Notes: generated by a model from the sequence alone, not told the origin. 64,000 nt of DNA from Streptomyces gelaticus (GCF_014649535.1 NZ_BMTF01000020.1:1-64000), one strand, 5' to 3'. Positions 1-9,390 are shown, numbered from the stretch's first letter. Numbers and translations: made by a program.

Positions 1-1
1 A

Positions 2-25
2 GAGGTCAACGCCCGCAAGGGCTGA
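2..25 (+). CDS. C-terminal end of an upstream gene (partial)
   Basis: Seven in-frame codons (E V N A R K G) end in TGA at 23-25, directly before a strong hairpin terminator. The piece is too short to identify. It is called a gene end only because a terminator follows at the expected distance and no other plus-strand gene lies between. Confidence 0.35.
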   Translation, partial: EVNARKG

Positions 26-67
26 CCGGCCGGCCCACGGGCCGACCCGTCACCCATACCGACGGCC

Positions 68-103
68 CGGGGCCGTGTGGCGCACACGCACCACACGGCC
101 CCG
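68..103 (+). terminator. Rho-independent-type hairpin terminator
   Basis: A perfect 13-bp inverted repeat (68-80 with 91-103, arm CGGGGCCGTGTGG) surrounds a 10-nt loop. There is no U tract, as is usual in Streptomyces. It separates the upstream gene end from the DUF6986 gene. Confidence 0.75.
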
Positions 104-209
104 CACCCATTCCCACGAACGTTGACGCGGGTCCGACAGCCTTATAGCTTCACTATACGGATTGTTGATTCCAGGACGCGGAAACAGTGTGACTGTGGAG
201 GGTGTGGAA

Positions 210-1508
210 ATGGGTCAGCAGGAGAAGGTGGCCACGAGCCTCGCAGGTGCGGTCAGCGAGGAGATCAGCGCTTCCCTCACCGCGGTCGACGCCGAGCTGG
301 CACGCCGCTACCCGGGCGACCCGGGTACGCGCCAGCCGGTCCACACGGTCTACGTCCCGGGCGACACGTTCACCGCGGACACCATCCGTTCCTGGGGCGG
401 CCAGGCCCTCAGGATCCTCCACGAGCACGCCCCCGACGCGGCCTCGTTCGCCGCCGTCCTCGGTATCCCGGACGAGCTCGCCGCGCCTGTCCACGACCGG
501 GTGCGCGCCAAGCTGGAGCGCGAGCCGGTCGAGGACCTCCGCATCGACTTCGAGGACGGCTACGGGCCCCGCCCCGACGCCGAGGAGGACGAGGCCGCCG
601 CCCGCGCCGCCCGGCTGGTCTCGGAGGCGTACGGGAACGGCACGGCGGCCCCGTACATGGGCATCCGGATGAAGTGCATGGAGGCCGCCGTACGCGACCG
701 CGGGATCCGCACCACGGACATCTTCCTCACCGGCCTGATGCAGGCCGGCGGCCTGCCCGACGGCCTGGTCCTCACGCTCCCCAAGGTGACCTACCCCGAG
801 CAGGTCACCGCCTTCGTCCGCCTGCTCGAAGCGTTCGAGCAGGCACACGGGCTGCCTGCCGGGCGGCTCGGCTTCGAGATCCAGATCGAGACGAGCCAGT
901 CCATCCTCGCCGCCGACGGCACCGCCGCCGTCGCTCGCATGATCGACGCGGCGCAGGGCCGTGTCACCGGCCTGCACTACGGCACCTTCGACTACAGCGC
1001 CTGTGTCGGTGTGAGCGCCGCCTACCAGGCCGGCGACCACCCGGCCGCCGACCACGCCAAGGCCGTCATGCAGGTCGCCGCCGCGGGCACCGGGGTACGG
1101 GTGTCGGACGGCTCCACCAACGTGCTCCCGGTCGGGCCCACCCCGCAGGTCCACGAGGCCTGGCGACTCCACTACGGCCTCACCCGCCGCGCCCTTGCCC
1201 GCGCCTACTACCAGGGCTGGGACATGCACCCGGGCCACCTGCCGACCCGGTACGCGGCCGTGTACACCTTCTACCGCGAGGGCCTGGAGCAGGCCGCCGC
1301 GCGGCTCGCCGCGTACGTCGCCGAGGCCGACGGCGACGTCATGGACGAACCCGCCACCGCCAAGGCGCTCAGCGGTTACCTCCTGCGCGGCATCGACTGC
1401 GGTGCCCTGGACACCGCCGAGGTCGCCCGGCTGACGGGCCTGACGCGCGCGGAGCTGGACGGGTTCACGTCGCCGCGGCGGGCCGGTCTCACGGTGACCG
1501 CACCGTAG
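210..1508 (+). CDS. DUF6986 / HpcH-HpaI aldolase-like protein
   Basis: This 432-residue protein resembles the citrate-lyase/HpcH aldolase TIM-barrel group now named DUF6986; the reaction is unknown. Visible support is the barrel-like pattern with conserved acidic segments (IDFEDGYG near residue 115, FEIQIETSQS near 225, GLHYGTFDYS near 260) that would place metal-binding acids at strand ends. The ATG at 210 is preferred to an upstream in-frame TTG at 162 because GGAGG lies 8 nt before it. The gene stands alone between a terminator and a convergent LacI gene. In other Streptomyces I recall such genes near malate synthase and ureide genes, but nothing here confirms that link. Confidence 0.75.
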   Translation: MGQQEKVATSLAGAVSEEISASLTAVDAELARRYPGDPGTRQPVHTVYVPGDTFTADTIRSWGGQALRILHEHAPDAASFAAVLGIPDELAAPVHDRVRAKLEREPVEDLRIDFEDGYGPRPDAEEDEAAARAARLVSEAYGNGTAAPYMGIRMKCMEAAVRDRGIRTTDIFLTGLMQAGGLPDGLVLTLPKVTYPEQVTAFVRLLEAFEQAHGLPAGRLGFEIQIETSQSILAADGTAAVARMIDAAQGRVTGLHYGTFDYSACVGVSAAYQAGDHPAADHAKAVMQVAAAGTGVRVSDGSTNVLPVGPTPQVHEAWRLHYGLTRRALARAYYQGWDMHPGHLPTRYAAVYTFYREGLEQAAARLAAYVAEADGDVMDEPATAKALSGYLLRGIDCGALDTAEVARLTGLTRAELDGFTSPRRAGLTVTAP

Positions 1509-1529
1509 GGCCTCGCGGCACCGCGCGGC

Positions 1530-2558
1530 TCAGGCAGGCGGCAGCTCGCCCGAGCCGCGCGCGATGAGCGTGGTGGGGAGTTCCACCCGGGCGGGGGCGT
1601 GGTCGGCGCCGTCCAGACGGCGGAAGAGGTGCTCGGCGGCGGTGCGGCCGACGGCGGCGGCGTCCTGGGAGATGACGGTGATGCCGAGCAGATCGGCCAG
1701 TTCGATGTCGTCGAAACCGACCAGTGCGATGCGACGTTCCTGCTCGGCGAGGACGCGGACCACTGTCACCGTCACCCGGTTGTTGCCGGCGAAGACGGCG
1801 GTGACGGGCTCGGGGCCGGCGAGCATCTGCTCCGTGGCGGCCCGGACCCGGTCGGGGTCGGTCGAGGCGAGGGACACCCAGGAGTCCTCGACCCGCATGC
1901 CCGCGTCCGCCATCGCCGCGTGGTAGCCGCGCAGCCGCTCGGTGGCGGTGTGGATGCGCGGCTGGTCGCCGATGAAACCGATCCGGCGGTGGCCGTGCGC
2001 GATCAGATGCGCGACGCCCTCGCGGGCGCCGCCGAAGCTGTCGGAGAGGACCATGTCGGCATCGATGCGGCCCGCCGGGCGGTCCACGAAGACGGTGGCG
2101 ACGCCCGCCTTGATCTCCGGCTCCAGATAGCGGTGGTCGTCACCGGCGGGAATCACGATGAGCCCGTCCACCCGCCGCGCGCACAGGGCGAGTACGAGCT
2201 CCTGCTCGCGCTCCGGGTCCTCGGCGCTCGACCCGTTGATCAGCAGGGCGCCATGGGCCCGTGCGACCTCCTCCACCGCCCGGCTCAGCGGTCCGTAGAA
2301 CGGGTCGGCGAGATCCTCCAGGACCAGGCCGATCGAGGCGGTGCGGCCCTTGCGCAGGACGCGCGCGCTGTCGTTGCGCCGGAAGCCGAGCGCCTCGATG
2401 GCCTCCTGGACCCGGCGTTCGGTATCGGGCGTGACGCCCGGCTCGCTGTTGACCACGCGGGAGACCGTCTTGAGGCCCACTCCGGCGCGGGCCGCGACGT
2501 CCTTCATGGTCGGCCGGTTGCCGTAACGGGTCTCGGAGTGACGGGCGGTCTCGGCCAC
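1530..2558 (-). CDS. LacI-family transcriptional regulator
   Basis: This 342-residue repressor has an N-terminal LacI helix-turn-helix (TMKDVAARAGVGLKTVSRVVN, residues 17-37) followed by a periplasmic-binding-protein-like effector domain (SIGLVLEDLADPFYG). The GTG start at 2558 has a GAGGAC-type purine stretch upstream; an ATG at 2507 sits right at the HTH and lacks one. It is divergent from a ROK sugar kinase, with a 12-bp perfect palindrome between them that is the probable operator. The neighbourhood (kinase, alpha-galactosidase, sugar ABC transporter) suggests a galactoside-type effector. The effector is inference; the family is clear. Confidence 0.9.
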   Translation of the reverse strand: MAETARHSETRYGNRPTMKDVAARAGVGLKTVSRVVNSEPGVTPDTERRVQEAIEALGFRRNDSARVLRKGRTASIGLVLEDLADPFYGPLSRAVEEVARAHGALLINGSSAEDPEREQELVLALCARRVDGLIVIPAGDDHRYLEPEIKAGVATVFVDRPAGRIDADMVLSDSFGGAREGVAHLIAHGHRRIGFIGDQPRIHTATERLRGYHAAMADAGMRVEDSWVSLASTDPDRVRAATEQMLAGPEPVTAVFAGNNRVTVTVVRVLAEQERRIALVGFDDIELADLLGITVISQDAAAVGRTAAEHLFRRLDGADHAPARVELPTTLIARGSGELPPA

Positions 2559-2651
2559 GGTGCGCTGTCCTGTCCTCGGGGCGGGCGGTCCGGCGGTCCA
2601 TGGGCGGTGCCGCGGAGCCGACCGGGGCTGTGCCGTCGAGCATAGGCCCTG

Positions 2652-2663
2652 GACAACGTTGTC
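2652..2663. promoter_or_regulatory. Putative LacI-type operator
   Basis: GACAACGTTGTC is a perfect 12-bp palindrome with the central CG typical of LacI/GalR operators. It lies between the divergent regulator and ROK kinase genes. I did not find a second copy upstream of the alpha-galactosidase or the binding-protein gene. Confidence 0.65.
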
Positions 2664-2735
2664 AGCTGAATGGAGACTGAGCAGACTGTTTCCTGAAGCC
2701 GCAGGTCCCCGCCCCCTACTCACGGAGCCACACCG

Positions 2736-3692
2736 ATGCATACCGACCTCGTCGCCGCGCTGGACGTCGGCGGCACCAAGATCGCCGCCGCGCTGGTGGA
2801 CGGCGACGGCGCTCTTCTCGTACGGGCGCAGCGGCCGACGCCCGCCCGCGAAGGCGCCGAGACGGTCATGGGTGCCGTGGCGGAGGTCCTCGCCGAGCTG
2901 TCCGGCTCCCCGCTGTGGGGGCGGGCGACGGCGGTCGGTATCGGCAGCGCGGGCCCGGTCGACGCCTCGGCCGGTACGGTCAGCCCGGTCAACGTCCCCG
3001 GCTGGCGGGACTTCCCACTGGTGGAACGGGTCGGCAAGGCAGTCGGCGGACTGCCCGTCGAGCTGGTCGGCGACGGGGTCGCGATGACGGCCGCCGAGCA
3101 CTGGCTGGGCGCCGCCCGGGGCTACGACAACGCGCTCTGCATGGTCGTGTCGACCGGTGTCGGCGGCGGCCTCGTCCTCGGCGGCGAGCTGCACCCGGGC
3201 CCCACGGGCAACGCCGGGCACATCGGTCATGTCAGCGTGGATCTGGACGGCGCCCCGTGCCCCTGTGGCTCGCGCGGCTGTGTCGAGCGCATCGCCAGCG
3301 GACCGAACATCGCCCGCCGGGCGCTGGAGGCCGGCTGGCGGCCCGGACCGGACGGCGATGCCTCGGCCGCCGCCGTGGCCGCCGCCGCGCGGGCGGGGGA
3401 CCCGGTCGCCCTCGCCTCGTTCGAGCGTGCCGCTCAGGCCCTGGCCGCGGGGATCGCCGCCACCGCCGCCCTCGTCGAGATCGACATCGCGGTGATCGGC
3501 GGGGGCGTGGCCGGTGCGGGCGACATCCTCTTCGCACCGTTGCGCAGGGCCCTGCAGCGGTACGCCACGCTCTCCTTCATCCGGCAGATCGAGGTGGCCC
3601 CGGCGGTGATGGGTACCGACGCCGGACTGGTGGGCGCGGCCGCCGCGGCGGCGCGGGTCGGTCCGGGCGGCGCAGTGGCCGTCCGGGGCTGA
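2736..3692 (+). CDS. ROK-family sugar kinase (glucokinase-like)
   Basis: A 318-residue cytoplasmic kinase of the ROK family, expected to phosphorylate a hexose or amino sugar with ATP. Seen: the phosphate loop LDVGGTKIAAAL at residues 9-20, a second glycine-rich segment STGVGGGLVLGG near 140, and the ROK zinc cluster CPCGSRGC with cysteines at about 175, 177 and 182. It lacks the N-terminal winged helix of ROK repressors, so it is an enzyme. It is transcribed away from the LacI regulator and lies near a GH27 galactosidase and sugar permeases, which suggests it handles the imported hexose. Substrate cannot be set from sequence. Confidence 0.88.
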   Translation: MHTDLVAALDVGGTKIAAALVDGDGALLVRAQRPTPAREGAETVMGAVAEVLAELSGSPLWGRATAVGIGSAGPVDASAGTVSPVNVPGWRDFPLVERVGKAVGGLPVELVGDGVAMTAAEHWLGAARGYDNALCMVVSTGVGGGLVLGGELHPGPTGNAGHIGHVSVDLDGAPCPCGSRGCVERIASGPNIARRALEAGWRPGPDGDASAAAVAAAARAGDPVALASFERAAQALAAGIAATAALVEIDIAVIGGGVAGAGDILFAPLRRALQRYATLSFIRQIEVAPAVMGTDAGLVGAAAAAARVGPGGAVAVRG

Positions 3693-3797
3693 CCGGCGCG
3701 GTACGCGAGAAGCGCCGGGCGGGCTCCGGGGGAGATGTCCCGGAGTCCGCCCGGCGGCCGGACGCGTGGCTTCGCCGCCCACGCGATCCCTCGTCCG

Positions 3798-5840
3798 TCA
3801 GCAGGTGATCCGCAGGTCCGCCCAGTCCGCGTGGTCGGAATCGATGCCGTCCCCGCCGTCCGTGACCACCAGACGTACCACCTGCGCCCCGCTCACGTCC
3901 GCGGTGAGCGGCTGGGCGGGCATCGCGTTGGTCAGCACACCGGTCGACGCCGCCTTCCTGCCGTCGGCCCAGACCTCGAAGGCGACCGTCCCCTTGGCGC
4001 CGCTCTCGCCGTCGACCCCCACCTGCGCCGTCACGGTGGTGCACGTCCGGCCGGTGTAGAACTCGACGGCGCTGTCGGCGTGCACGCCGAGGCCCTTGGC
4101 GAAGACCGTGCCGCCGATCGTCAGCGGCTTCCCGTCGCCCGCACGGCTCTCACCGTTGCTGGTGTCCCGCTCGACGGGGCCCCAGCCGTTGGTGGCGGAG
4201 AGCTGCGGCAGATCGCCGAGGTAGCCGGTGCCCGCCGGTGGCGCGGCCACCACATGGGTCCGGAACGGGACAGTGGACCGTACCCGTGCGCCGTCCGGTG
4301 AGCGGTACCGGGCGTCGAGTGTCAGGTCGTACGCACCGGTGGGGGTGCCGGCGGGGGCGGTCACCTGCCAGCGGGTGGTCAGGGAACGGCCGGTCGGCAG
4401 GGTCGGTGAACCGGTCGGCGACACCGCCTTCAGCTGCCAGCCCGCGGGGCCGGTGAGCAGCGCCGAGAGCGACTTCGCGGGGGTACGGCCCAGGCCGGTG
4501 ACCGTCGTGGTCAGCGTGGCGGTGCGCCCGGCCTCCACCAACGGGCTCGATTCCAGGCCGAGTTCCACGGCGGGCGGGTGCGCGGCCCACTTGCCGTCCG
4601 CGGCGACCCGAAGCAGAACCGTGCCGTGCGCCGGGACGGTCGCCGCCAGGGTGCCCGCCGTGTTGTACGACCGGTGCTCCCACAGGTCGCGCATCGTGTA
4701 TCCGTCGGCCTTCGGCAGCCCCACCGCCTCGGCCGTCGTCGCGATGCGCTGTGCGCTGCCGGTCTCGTTGAAGAGGGCGACGGCGCGGCTGCCGTCCTGC
4801 ATCTCCTTGGCGACCACCCAGCGTCCGCCGGCGGAGGAGAGCACGGTGCCCTGCTTGCCCAGCGGGTCCTGGTCGACGGCGATGACCTCGTGGTTGGAGA
4901 GGATCTCGAAGGTCTCCGCGCTCGCCTTGCGCAGATCGGAGCCGATGAGCAGCGGTGCCGCCATCACGGACCACATGGAGAAGTGCGTGCGGTACTCCGT
5001 GTCCGTCATGCCGCCGTTGCCGACCTCCAGCATGTCGGGGTCGTTCCAGTGCCCCGGGCCGGCGGCGGCCGCAAGGGGCAGGTTCTGCTTCATGATCGAC
5101 AGCATGCTGCCCCAGCTGTCGTTGATGTCGCCGGTCGTGCGCCAGAGGTTGCCGAGTCCACCGGCCCACTCCCACGGCTTGTTCTCGCCCCATTCACAGA
5201 TGCTGTAGACGATGGGGCGGCCGGTCGCGGCCAATGCGTCCCGCATTGTCGTATAGCGCTGCTTCGCGTCGACGCCCAGGTTGTTGCAGTTGTCGTACTT
5301 CAGGTAGTCGATGCCCCAGTCGGCGAACTGCTGTGCGTCGCTGTACTCGTGGCCCAGCGCGCCCGGGAGTCCCGCGCTGTCGCAGGTCTTGGTGCCGGCG
5401 CTGGTGTAGATGCCGATTTTCAGGCCCTTGGAATGGACATAGTCCGCGACTTCCTTGATCCCGTTCGGGAAGCGTTGCGGATCGGCCTCCAGCTTGCCTT
5501 CCGCGTTGCGCTGCGGCTTCGCCCAGCAGTCGTCGAGATTGACGTACTCGTAGCCCGCTTCCTTGAGGCCCTTCTCGACAAAGATGTCGGCGATGCCCTT
5601 GACCATCGACTCGTCGAACTCGGCACGGCAGTGCGTCGAGTTCCAATTGTTGAACCCCATCGGAGGGGTGAGCGCAAGACCGTTTCCGGACTGTGGAGCC
5701 GCGGCGTGATCGGGTGCGGGAGCGGGCGAGTCGGCGACGGCCGGAACGGTCGTGCCCGCGGCACACAGCAGCCCGGCCATCAGCGCTCCGATGACTCCGC
5801 GACGGCCGGTTCGGGTTGTACGGGTTGGAAGATGACGCAT
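3798..5840 (-). CDS. Secreted alpha-galactosidase, GH27 with NEW3 and NPCBM domains
   Basis: This 680-residue protein should hydrolyse terminal alpha-galactosides such as melibiose, raffinose or galactomannan side chains outside the cell. It begins with a signal peptide (basic MRHLPTRTTRTGRR, then a hydrophobic core ending AVA). The GH27 barrel follows (PMGFNNWN, NLDDCW), with nucleophile Asp183 in YLKYDNC and probable acid/base Asp238 in WRTTGDI. After the C-terminal beta-sandwich come a NEW3-like domain (about 430-520) and an NPCBM domain (about 540-680, GLGVHADS). The ATG at 5840 is preferred because GGAGGAA lies 8 nt upstream; an earlier in-frame ATG lacks one. It is divergent from the ABC transporter genes. 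Confidence 0.93.
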   Translation of the reverse strand: MRHLPTRTTRTGRRGVIGALMAGLLCAAGTTVPAVADSPAPAPDHAAAPQSGNGLALTPPMGFNNWNSTHCRAEFDESMVKGIADIFVEKGLKEAGYEYVNLDDCWAKPQRNAEGKLEADPQRFPNGIKEVADYVHSKGLKIGIYTSAGTKTCDSAGLPGALGHEYSDAQQFADWGIDYLKYDNCNNLGVDAKQRYTTMRDALAATGRPIVYSICEWGENKPWEWAGGLGNLWRTTGDINDSWGSMLSIMKQNLPLAAAAGPGHWNDPDMLEVGNGGMTDTEYRTHFSMWSVMAAPLLIGSDLRKASAETFEILSNHEVIAVDQDPLGKQGTVLSSAGGRWVVAKEMQDGSRAVALFNETGSAQRIATTAEAVGLPKADGYTMRDLWEHRSYNTAGTLAATVPAHGTVLLRVAADGKWAAHPPAVELGLESSPLVEAGRTATLTTTVTGLGRTPAKSLSALLTGPAGWQLKAVSPTGSPTLPTGRSLTTRWQVTAPAGTPTGAYDLTLDARYRSPDGARVRSTVPFRTHVVAAPPAGTGYLGDLPQLSATNGWGPVERDTSNGESRAGDGKPLTIGGTVFAKGLGVHADSAVEFYTGRTCTTVTAQVGVDGESGAKGTVAFEVWADGRKAASTGVLTNAMPAQPLTADVSGAQVVRLVVTDGGDGIDSDHADWADLRITC

Positions 5841-5972
5841 CGTTACGTTCCTCCATACTCGTGCATGATCGGATGACGGCATGTGCACGCCAATGCGTGC
5901 GATTACGTTAGGGCTTGTTGAAGTCTGTTGGTAGAGGGGCGGCTCCGGTTGTCCTGTATCTCGTCAAAACCC

Positions 5973-6001
5973 TTGACTGCACGATCACTTGAGAGTGAGA
6001 T
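5973..6001 (+). promoter_or_regulatory. Putative promoter of the sugar ABC operon with overlapping inverted repeat
   Basis: TTGACT (5973-5978) and TGAGAT (5996-6001) are separated by 17 nt, close to a housekeeping sigma promoter. A short inverted repeat TCACT-TGAG-AGTGA overlaps the -10 region and could be a repressor site. The 210-bp gap also carries the divergent alpha-galactosidase promoter. Confidence 0.5.
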
Positions 6002-6050
6002 CCCATCGCACGTTCGGTTGTGTTGGGTTGCATCTCCGGAGGAGCTGGGC

Positions 6051-7397
6051 ATGACGCAGTCTGATTACGGCAGGTCGGGTGTGCCGGGAAGTGTCGCGGG
6101 ACATCGGATGTCCCGGCGAAGTCTGCTGCGTGGTGCGGCCGTTGGTGCGGGAGCCGTGACGCTGCCCGCGTTGCTCACCGCCTGCGGGGGAGGCCCCGGT
6201 GGTGACGGAAGTACCATCACCCTGGGCTCGAATTCCTCCGACCCCGTTCCGAAGAAGGCGTTCGCCGACGCCTTCGCCGCGTACGAGGCGCAGTCGGACG
6301 GGCGGAAGGTGAAGGTCAACACCGTCGACCACAACACCTTTCAGGAGAACATCAGCCGGTATCTCCAGGGCAAGCCGGATGATGTCTTCATGTGGTTCGC
6401 GGGCAACCGGATGCAGTTCTTCGCCGAGAAAGGACTGCTGCACGACATCAGCGACAACTGGCAGGAATACAAAGGCTTCTCGCCCGCGCTGAAGGCCCAG
6501 TCCACCGGGGCGGACGGCAAGCAGTACCTCACGCCGTACTACTACTATCCGTGGGCGGTCTTCCACCGCAGGAGCCTCTTCGCCGACCGCGGATATCAGG
6601 CACCGAAGACACTCGACGAGTACGTGGCGCTCGCCCGGCAGATGAAGAAGGACAAGCTGGACCCGATCGCGTTCTGCGACAAGGACGGCTGGCCCGCGAT
6701 GGGCACCTTCGACTACCTCGACATGCGGACCAACGGCTACGCATTCCACAAGAGCCTGATGGCGGGCGAGGTCGCCTGGACCGACAAGCGGGTCCGGGAG
6801 GTCTTCGACACCTGGCGCCGGCTCCTGCCGTACTGCCAGCAGGGTGCCAACGGCCGTACCTGGCAGGAGGCCGCCAACAGCCTCCAGAAGAAGGAGGCCG
6901 GCATGGCCGTCTTCGGACTGCCGCACCCCGGCGCACAGTTCCCCAAGGACGAACAGGACGACATCGACTTCTTCCCCTTCCCCGTCATCGCCCCGGAGCA
7001 CGGGCAGGACGCGGTCGAGGCGCCCATCGACGGGTTCCTGCTGGCGAAGAAGTCGAAGAACCTCAAGAACAAGAAGACCCTGGAGAGCGCCAAGGACCTG
7101 CTCAAGTGGCTCGCCACCGGCAAGGCCGAGGACATCTATCTGAAGAGCGACCCGAACAACATCGCGGTCAGCGACCAGGCGGACATCTCCGCGTACTCAC
7201 CGCTCCAGAAGAAGGCCGTGGAGCTGGTCTCCGGCGCGAAGCAGATCTCCCAGTTCCTGGACCGGGACACCAGGCCGGACTTCTCCTCCACGGTCATGAT
7301 CCCGGCGATCCAGAAGTTCATCAGCGACCCGAACGACGTGGACGGACTGGTCAACGACATCGAACGGCAGAAGAAGACCATTTTCGCCGCCGGCTGA
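6051..7397 (+). CDS. Sugar ABC transporter substrate-binding lipoprotein
   Basis: A 448-residue extracellular solute-binding protein of the maltose/oligosaccharide (family 1) type. The N-terminus has a twin-arginine segment (MSRRSLLRG) and a lipobox LLTAC with the lipidated Cys near residue 45, so it is a Tat-exported lipoprotein. The ATG at 6051 has GGAGGAG about 6 nt upstream; the longer upstream frame has no ribosome site. It heads an operon with two permeases and is divergent from a GH27 alpha-galactosidase, suggesting alpha-galactosides as ligand (inference). Confidence 0.9.
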   Translation: MTQSDYGRSGVPGSVAGHRMSRRSLLRGAAVGAGAVTLPALLTACGGGPGGDGSTITLGSNSSDPVPKKAFADAFAAYEAQSDGRKVKVNTVDHNTFQENISRYLQGKPDDVFMWFAGNRMQFFAEKGLLHDISDNWQEYKGFSPALKAQSTGADGKQYLTPYYYYPWAVFHRRSLFADRGYQAPKTLDEYVALARQMKKDKLDPIAFCDKDGWPAMGTFDYLDMRTNGYAFHKSLMAGEVAWTDKRVREVFDTWRRLLPYCQQGANGRTWQEAANSLQKKEAGMAVFGLPHPGAQFPKDEQDDIDFFPFPVIAPEHGQDAVEAPIDGFLLAKKSKNLKNKKTLESAKDLLKWLATGKAEDIYLKSDPNNIAVSDQADISAYSPLQKKAVELVSGAKQISQFLDRDTRPDFSSTVMIPAIQKFISDPNDVDGLVNDIERQKKTIFAAG

Positions 7398-7443
7398 ACC
7401 CGGACGACCCCGATGGCATCCGACCGAATCTGGAGTACCGACC

Positions 7444-8358
7444 GTGTCGTTGATCCCGGCCCGGCGCACCGGACGGCGGGCCGCGCGGCGGTTCACCGGC
7501 CGCGACCTCGCCGTACTCGGTGTGCTGCTCGGCATACCCGTCCTGCTCGACGCCGCCATCGTCTGGGGACCGACCCTCGCCTCGGTGATGCTTTCCTTCA
7601 CCGGCTGGGACGGCGTCGGTGACATCAAGTGGGTCGGAACGCAGAACTACGAGAACCTCTTCACCAACTACCCGCAGTTCTGGCCCGCGGCCCGGCACAA
7701 TCTGCTCTGGCTCGCCTTCCTCGGCCTGGTCGCGGCCCCGTTCGGACTGCTGCTGGCGGTGCTCATCGACCGGGGGGTGCGCTTCAGCCGCTTCTACCAG
7801 TCGACGCTGTACATGCCCGTCGTGCTGTCGCTCGCCGTGGTCGGATTCATCGCCCAGCTGGTCTTCTCCCGCGACCAGGGCGCACTCAACGCGGTGATCG
7901 GGGACACGGGTTCGCCGACGGACTGGCTCGGCGACCCGGACCTCAACATCTGGATGGTCCTGCTCGCCGCGGCCTGGCGGCACACCGGCTATGTGATGAT
8001 CCTCTACCTCGCCGGACTGAAGGCCGTCGACCCCTCGCTCAAGGAGGCCGCGGCGATCGACGGGGCGGGCGAGGCCCAGACCTTCTTCCGCATCGTCCTG
8101 CCCACCCTGCGGCCGGTCAATGTCATCGTCGGCGTCATCACCGTCATCGAGTCCCTGCGCGCGTTCGACATCGTGTACGCCGTCAACCACGGCCGCAACG
8201 GACTCGAACTGCTCTCGGTGCTCGTCACCGACAACATCATCGGTGAGGCCAGCCGGATCGGCTTCGGCTCCGCCATCGCCGTGGTCATGCTGCTCGTCTC
8301 CCTGGGATTCGTCGTGACGTATCTGGTCCAGGAGATCCGAGGGGAGAAGAACCGTTGA
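7444..8358 (+). CDS. Sugar ABC transporter permease (MalF-like)
   Basis: A 304-residue inner-membrane permease with about six hydrophobic segments and the conserved EAA loop near residue 200 (EAAAIDGAGEAQTF), the contact for the ATPase. It starts with GTG and overlaps the next permease start. It lies 46 nt after the binding-protein gene. No ATPase gene is present locally; in Streptomyces such importers usually share a distant MsiK-type ATPase, and that is the likely arrangement here. Confidence 0.9.
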   Translation: MSLIPARRTGRRAARRFTGRDLAVLGVLLGIPVLLDAAIVWGPTLASVMLSFTGWDGVGDIKWVGTQNYENLFTNYPQFWPAARHNLLWLAFLGLVAAPFGLLLAVLIDRGVRFSRFYQSTLYMPVVLSLAVVGFIAQLVFSRDQGALNAVIGDTGSPTDWLGDPDLNIWMVLLAAAWRHTGYVMILYLAGLKAVDPSLKEAAAIDGAGEAQTFFRIVLPTLRPVNVIVGVITVIESLRAFDIVYAVNHGRNGLELLSVLVTDNIIGEASRIGFGSAIAVVMLLVSLGFVVTYLVQEIRGEKNR

Positions 8359-9269
8359 CCGTCCGAGCCGCTCCCGCCCGCCCCACCGCACCACCGGTTC
8401 CCACGGCCCGGCGCCGGAACCGCGCCGGCCGGATCGGTGTCCACGCCTTCCTGACGGCGGTCTCCCTCGCCTTCCTCGCCCCGCTCCTGCTCGCGGTGTA
8501 CGCCTCGCTGCGACCGTACGACGAGACCTCGGAGCACGGCTACTTCTCGCTGCCCCGGCATCTTTCGCTGGACTACTACCGGCAGGCGTTCACCGACTCC
8601 GGAATGATGAAGTACTTCGTCAACACCATGATCATCGCGATCCCCGGGGTGCTCGTCACCCTCTTCCTCGCCTCGTTCGTGGCCTTCGCGGTGGCACGTC
8701 TGCGGATGCGCGGCGGGCTCGTCCTGCTGATGCTCTTCACCGCGGGGAACCTGCTGCCGCAGCAGGTGATCGTGACGCCCCTGTACGTGGTGTTCAACCG
8801 CATCCCGCTGCCCTACTGGATGTCCGACTCCATGACGATGTTCGACTCGTACTGGGCCGTCGTCGCCGTCCAGATCGGATTCCAGATCGGCTTCTGCGTC
8901 TTCGTCCTGGCCAACTTCATGCGCACCCTGCCGCAGGAGATCCTTGAGGCCGCCGTCGTCGACGGCGCGGGCGTGTGGACCCAGTACTGGCGGATCACGC
9001 TGCCGCTGTGCCGCCCGGCCCTGGCGGCGCTCGGCACGCTCCAGTTCACCTGGATGTACAACGACTTCCTGTGGGCGCTGGTCTTCGTCTCCGACGGCGA
9101 CAAGCTCCCCATCACCTCGGCGCTGAACAATCTCAGGGGCCAGTTCTTCACCGACTACAACCTGCTCGCCGCGGGCTCGGTGATCGTCGCCCTGCCCACG
9201 ATCGTGGTCTTCCTGCTGCTCCAGCGCCACTTCATCGCCGGCCTCACCCTGGGCGCCGGCAAGGGGTAG
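8355..9269 (+). CDS. Sugar ABC transporter permease (MalG-like)
   Basis: A 304-residue permease, second subunit of the pair, starting with TTG that overlaps the previous stop (TTGA). It has six hydrophobic segments and the EAA loop EAAVVDGAGVWTQYW near residue 200. The overlap implies translational coupling and a one-to-one heterodimer with the upstream permease. A hairpin about 120 nt downstream ends the operon. Confidence 0.9.
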   Translation: MTVRAAPARPTAPPVPTARRRNRAGRIGVHAFLTAVSLAFLAPLLLAVYASLRPYDETSEHGYFSLPRHLSLDYYRQAFTDSGMMKYFVNTMIIAIPGVLVTLFLASFVAFAVARLRMRGGLVLLMLFTAGNLLPQQVIVTPLYVVFNRIPLPYWMSDSMTMFDSYWAVVAVQIGFQIGFCVFVLANFMRTLPQEILEAAVVDGAGVWTQYWRITLPLCRPALAALGTLQFTWMYNDFLWALVFVSDGDKLPITSALNNLRGQFFTDYNLLAAGSVIVALPTIVVFLLLQRHFIAGLTLGAGKG

Positions 9270-9390
9270 GAGCCGCCGTCCGGGCGGATCCACCTGCTCC
9301 ACTGGTGACGGAACAGCGAGGGAAGAGGGGAGAAGGCATGACTCTTCCGGGGCTGTGCCCGGTCCGTCCGGCCGAGCGGGGCCCGGTCGC

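Noticed and set aside
153..1238. Long minus-strand open frame opposite the DUF6986 gene
   Set aside because: High G+C produces long antisense frames; codon bias and family motifs support only the plus strand.
1530..3782. Minus-strand frame of 750 codons extending the LacI gene
   Set aside because: The part beyond 2558 runs antisense to the ROK kinase and crosses the operator; the HTH marks the true N-terminus.
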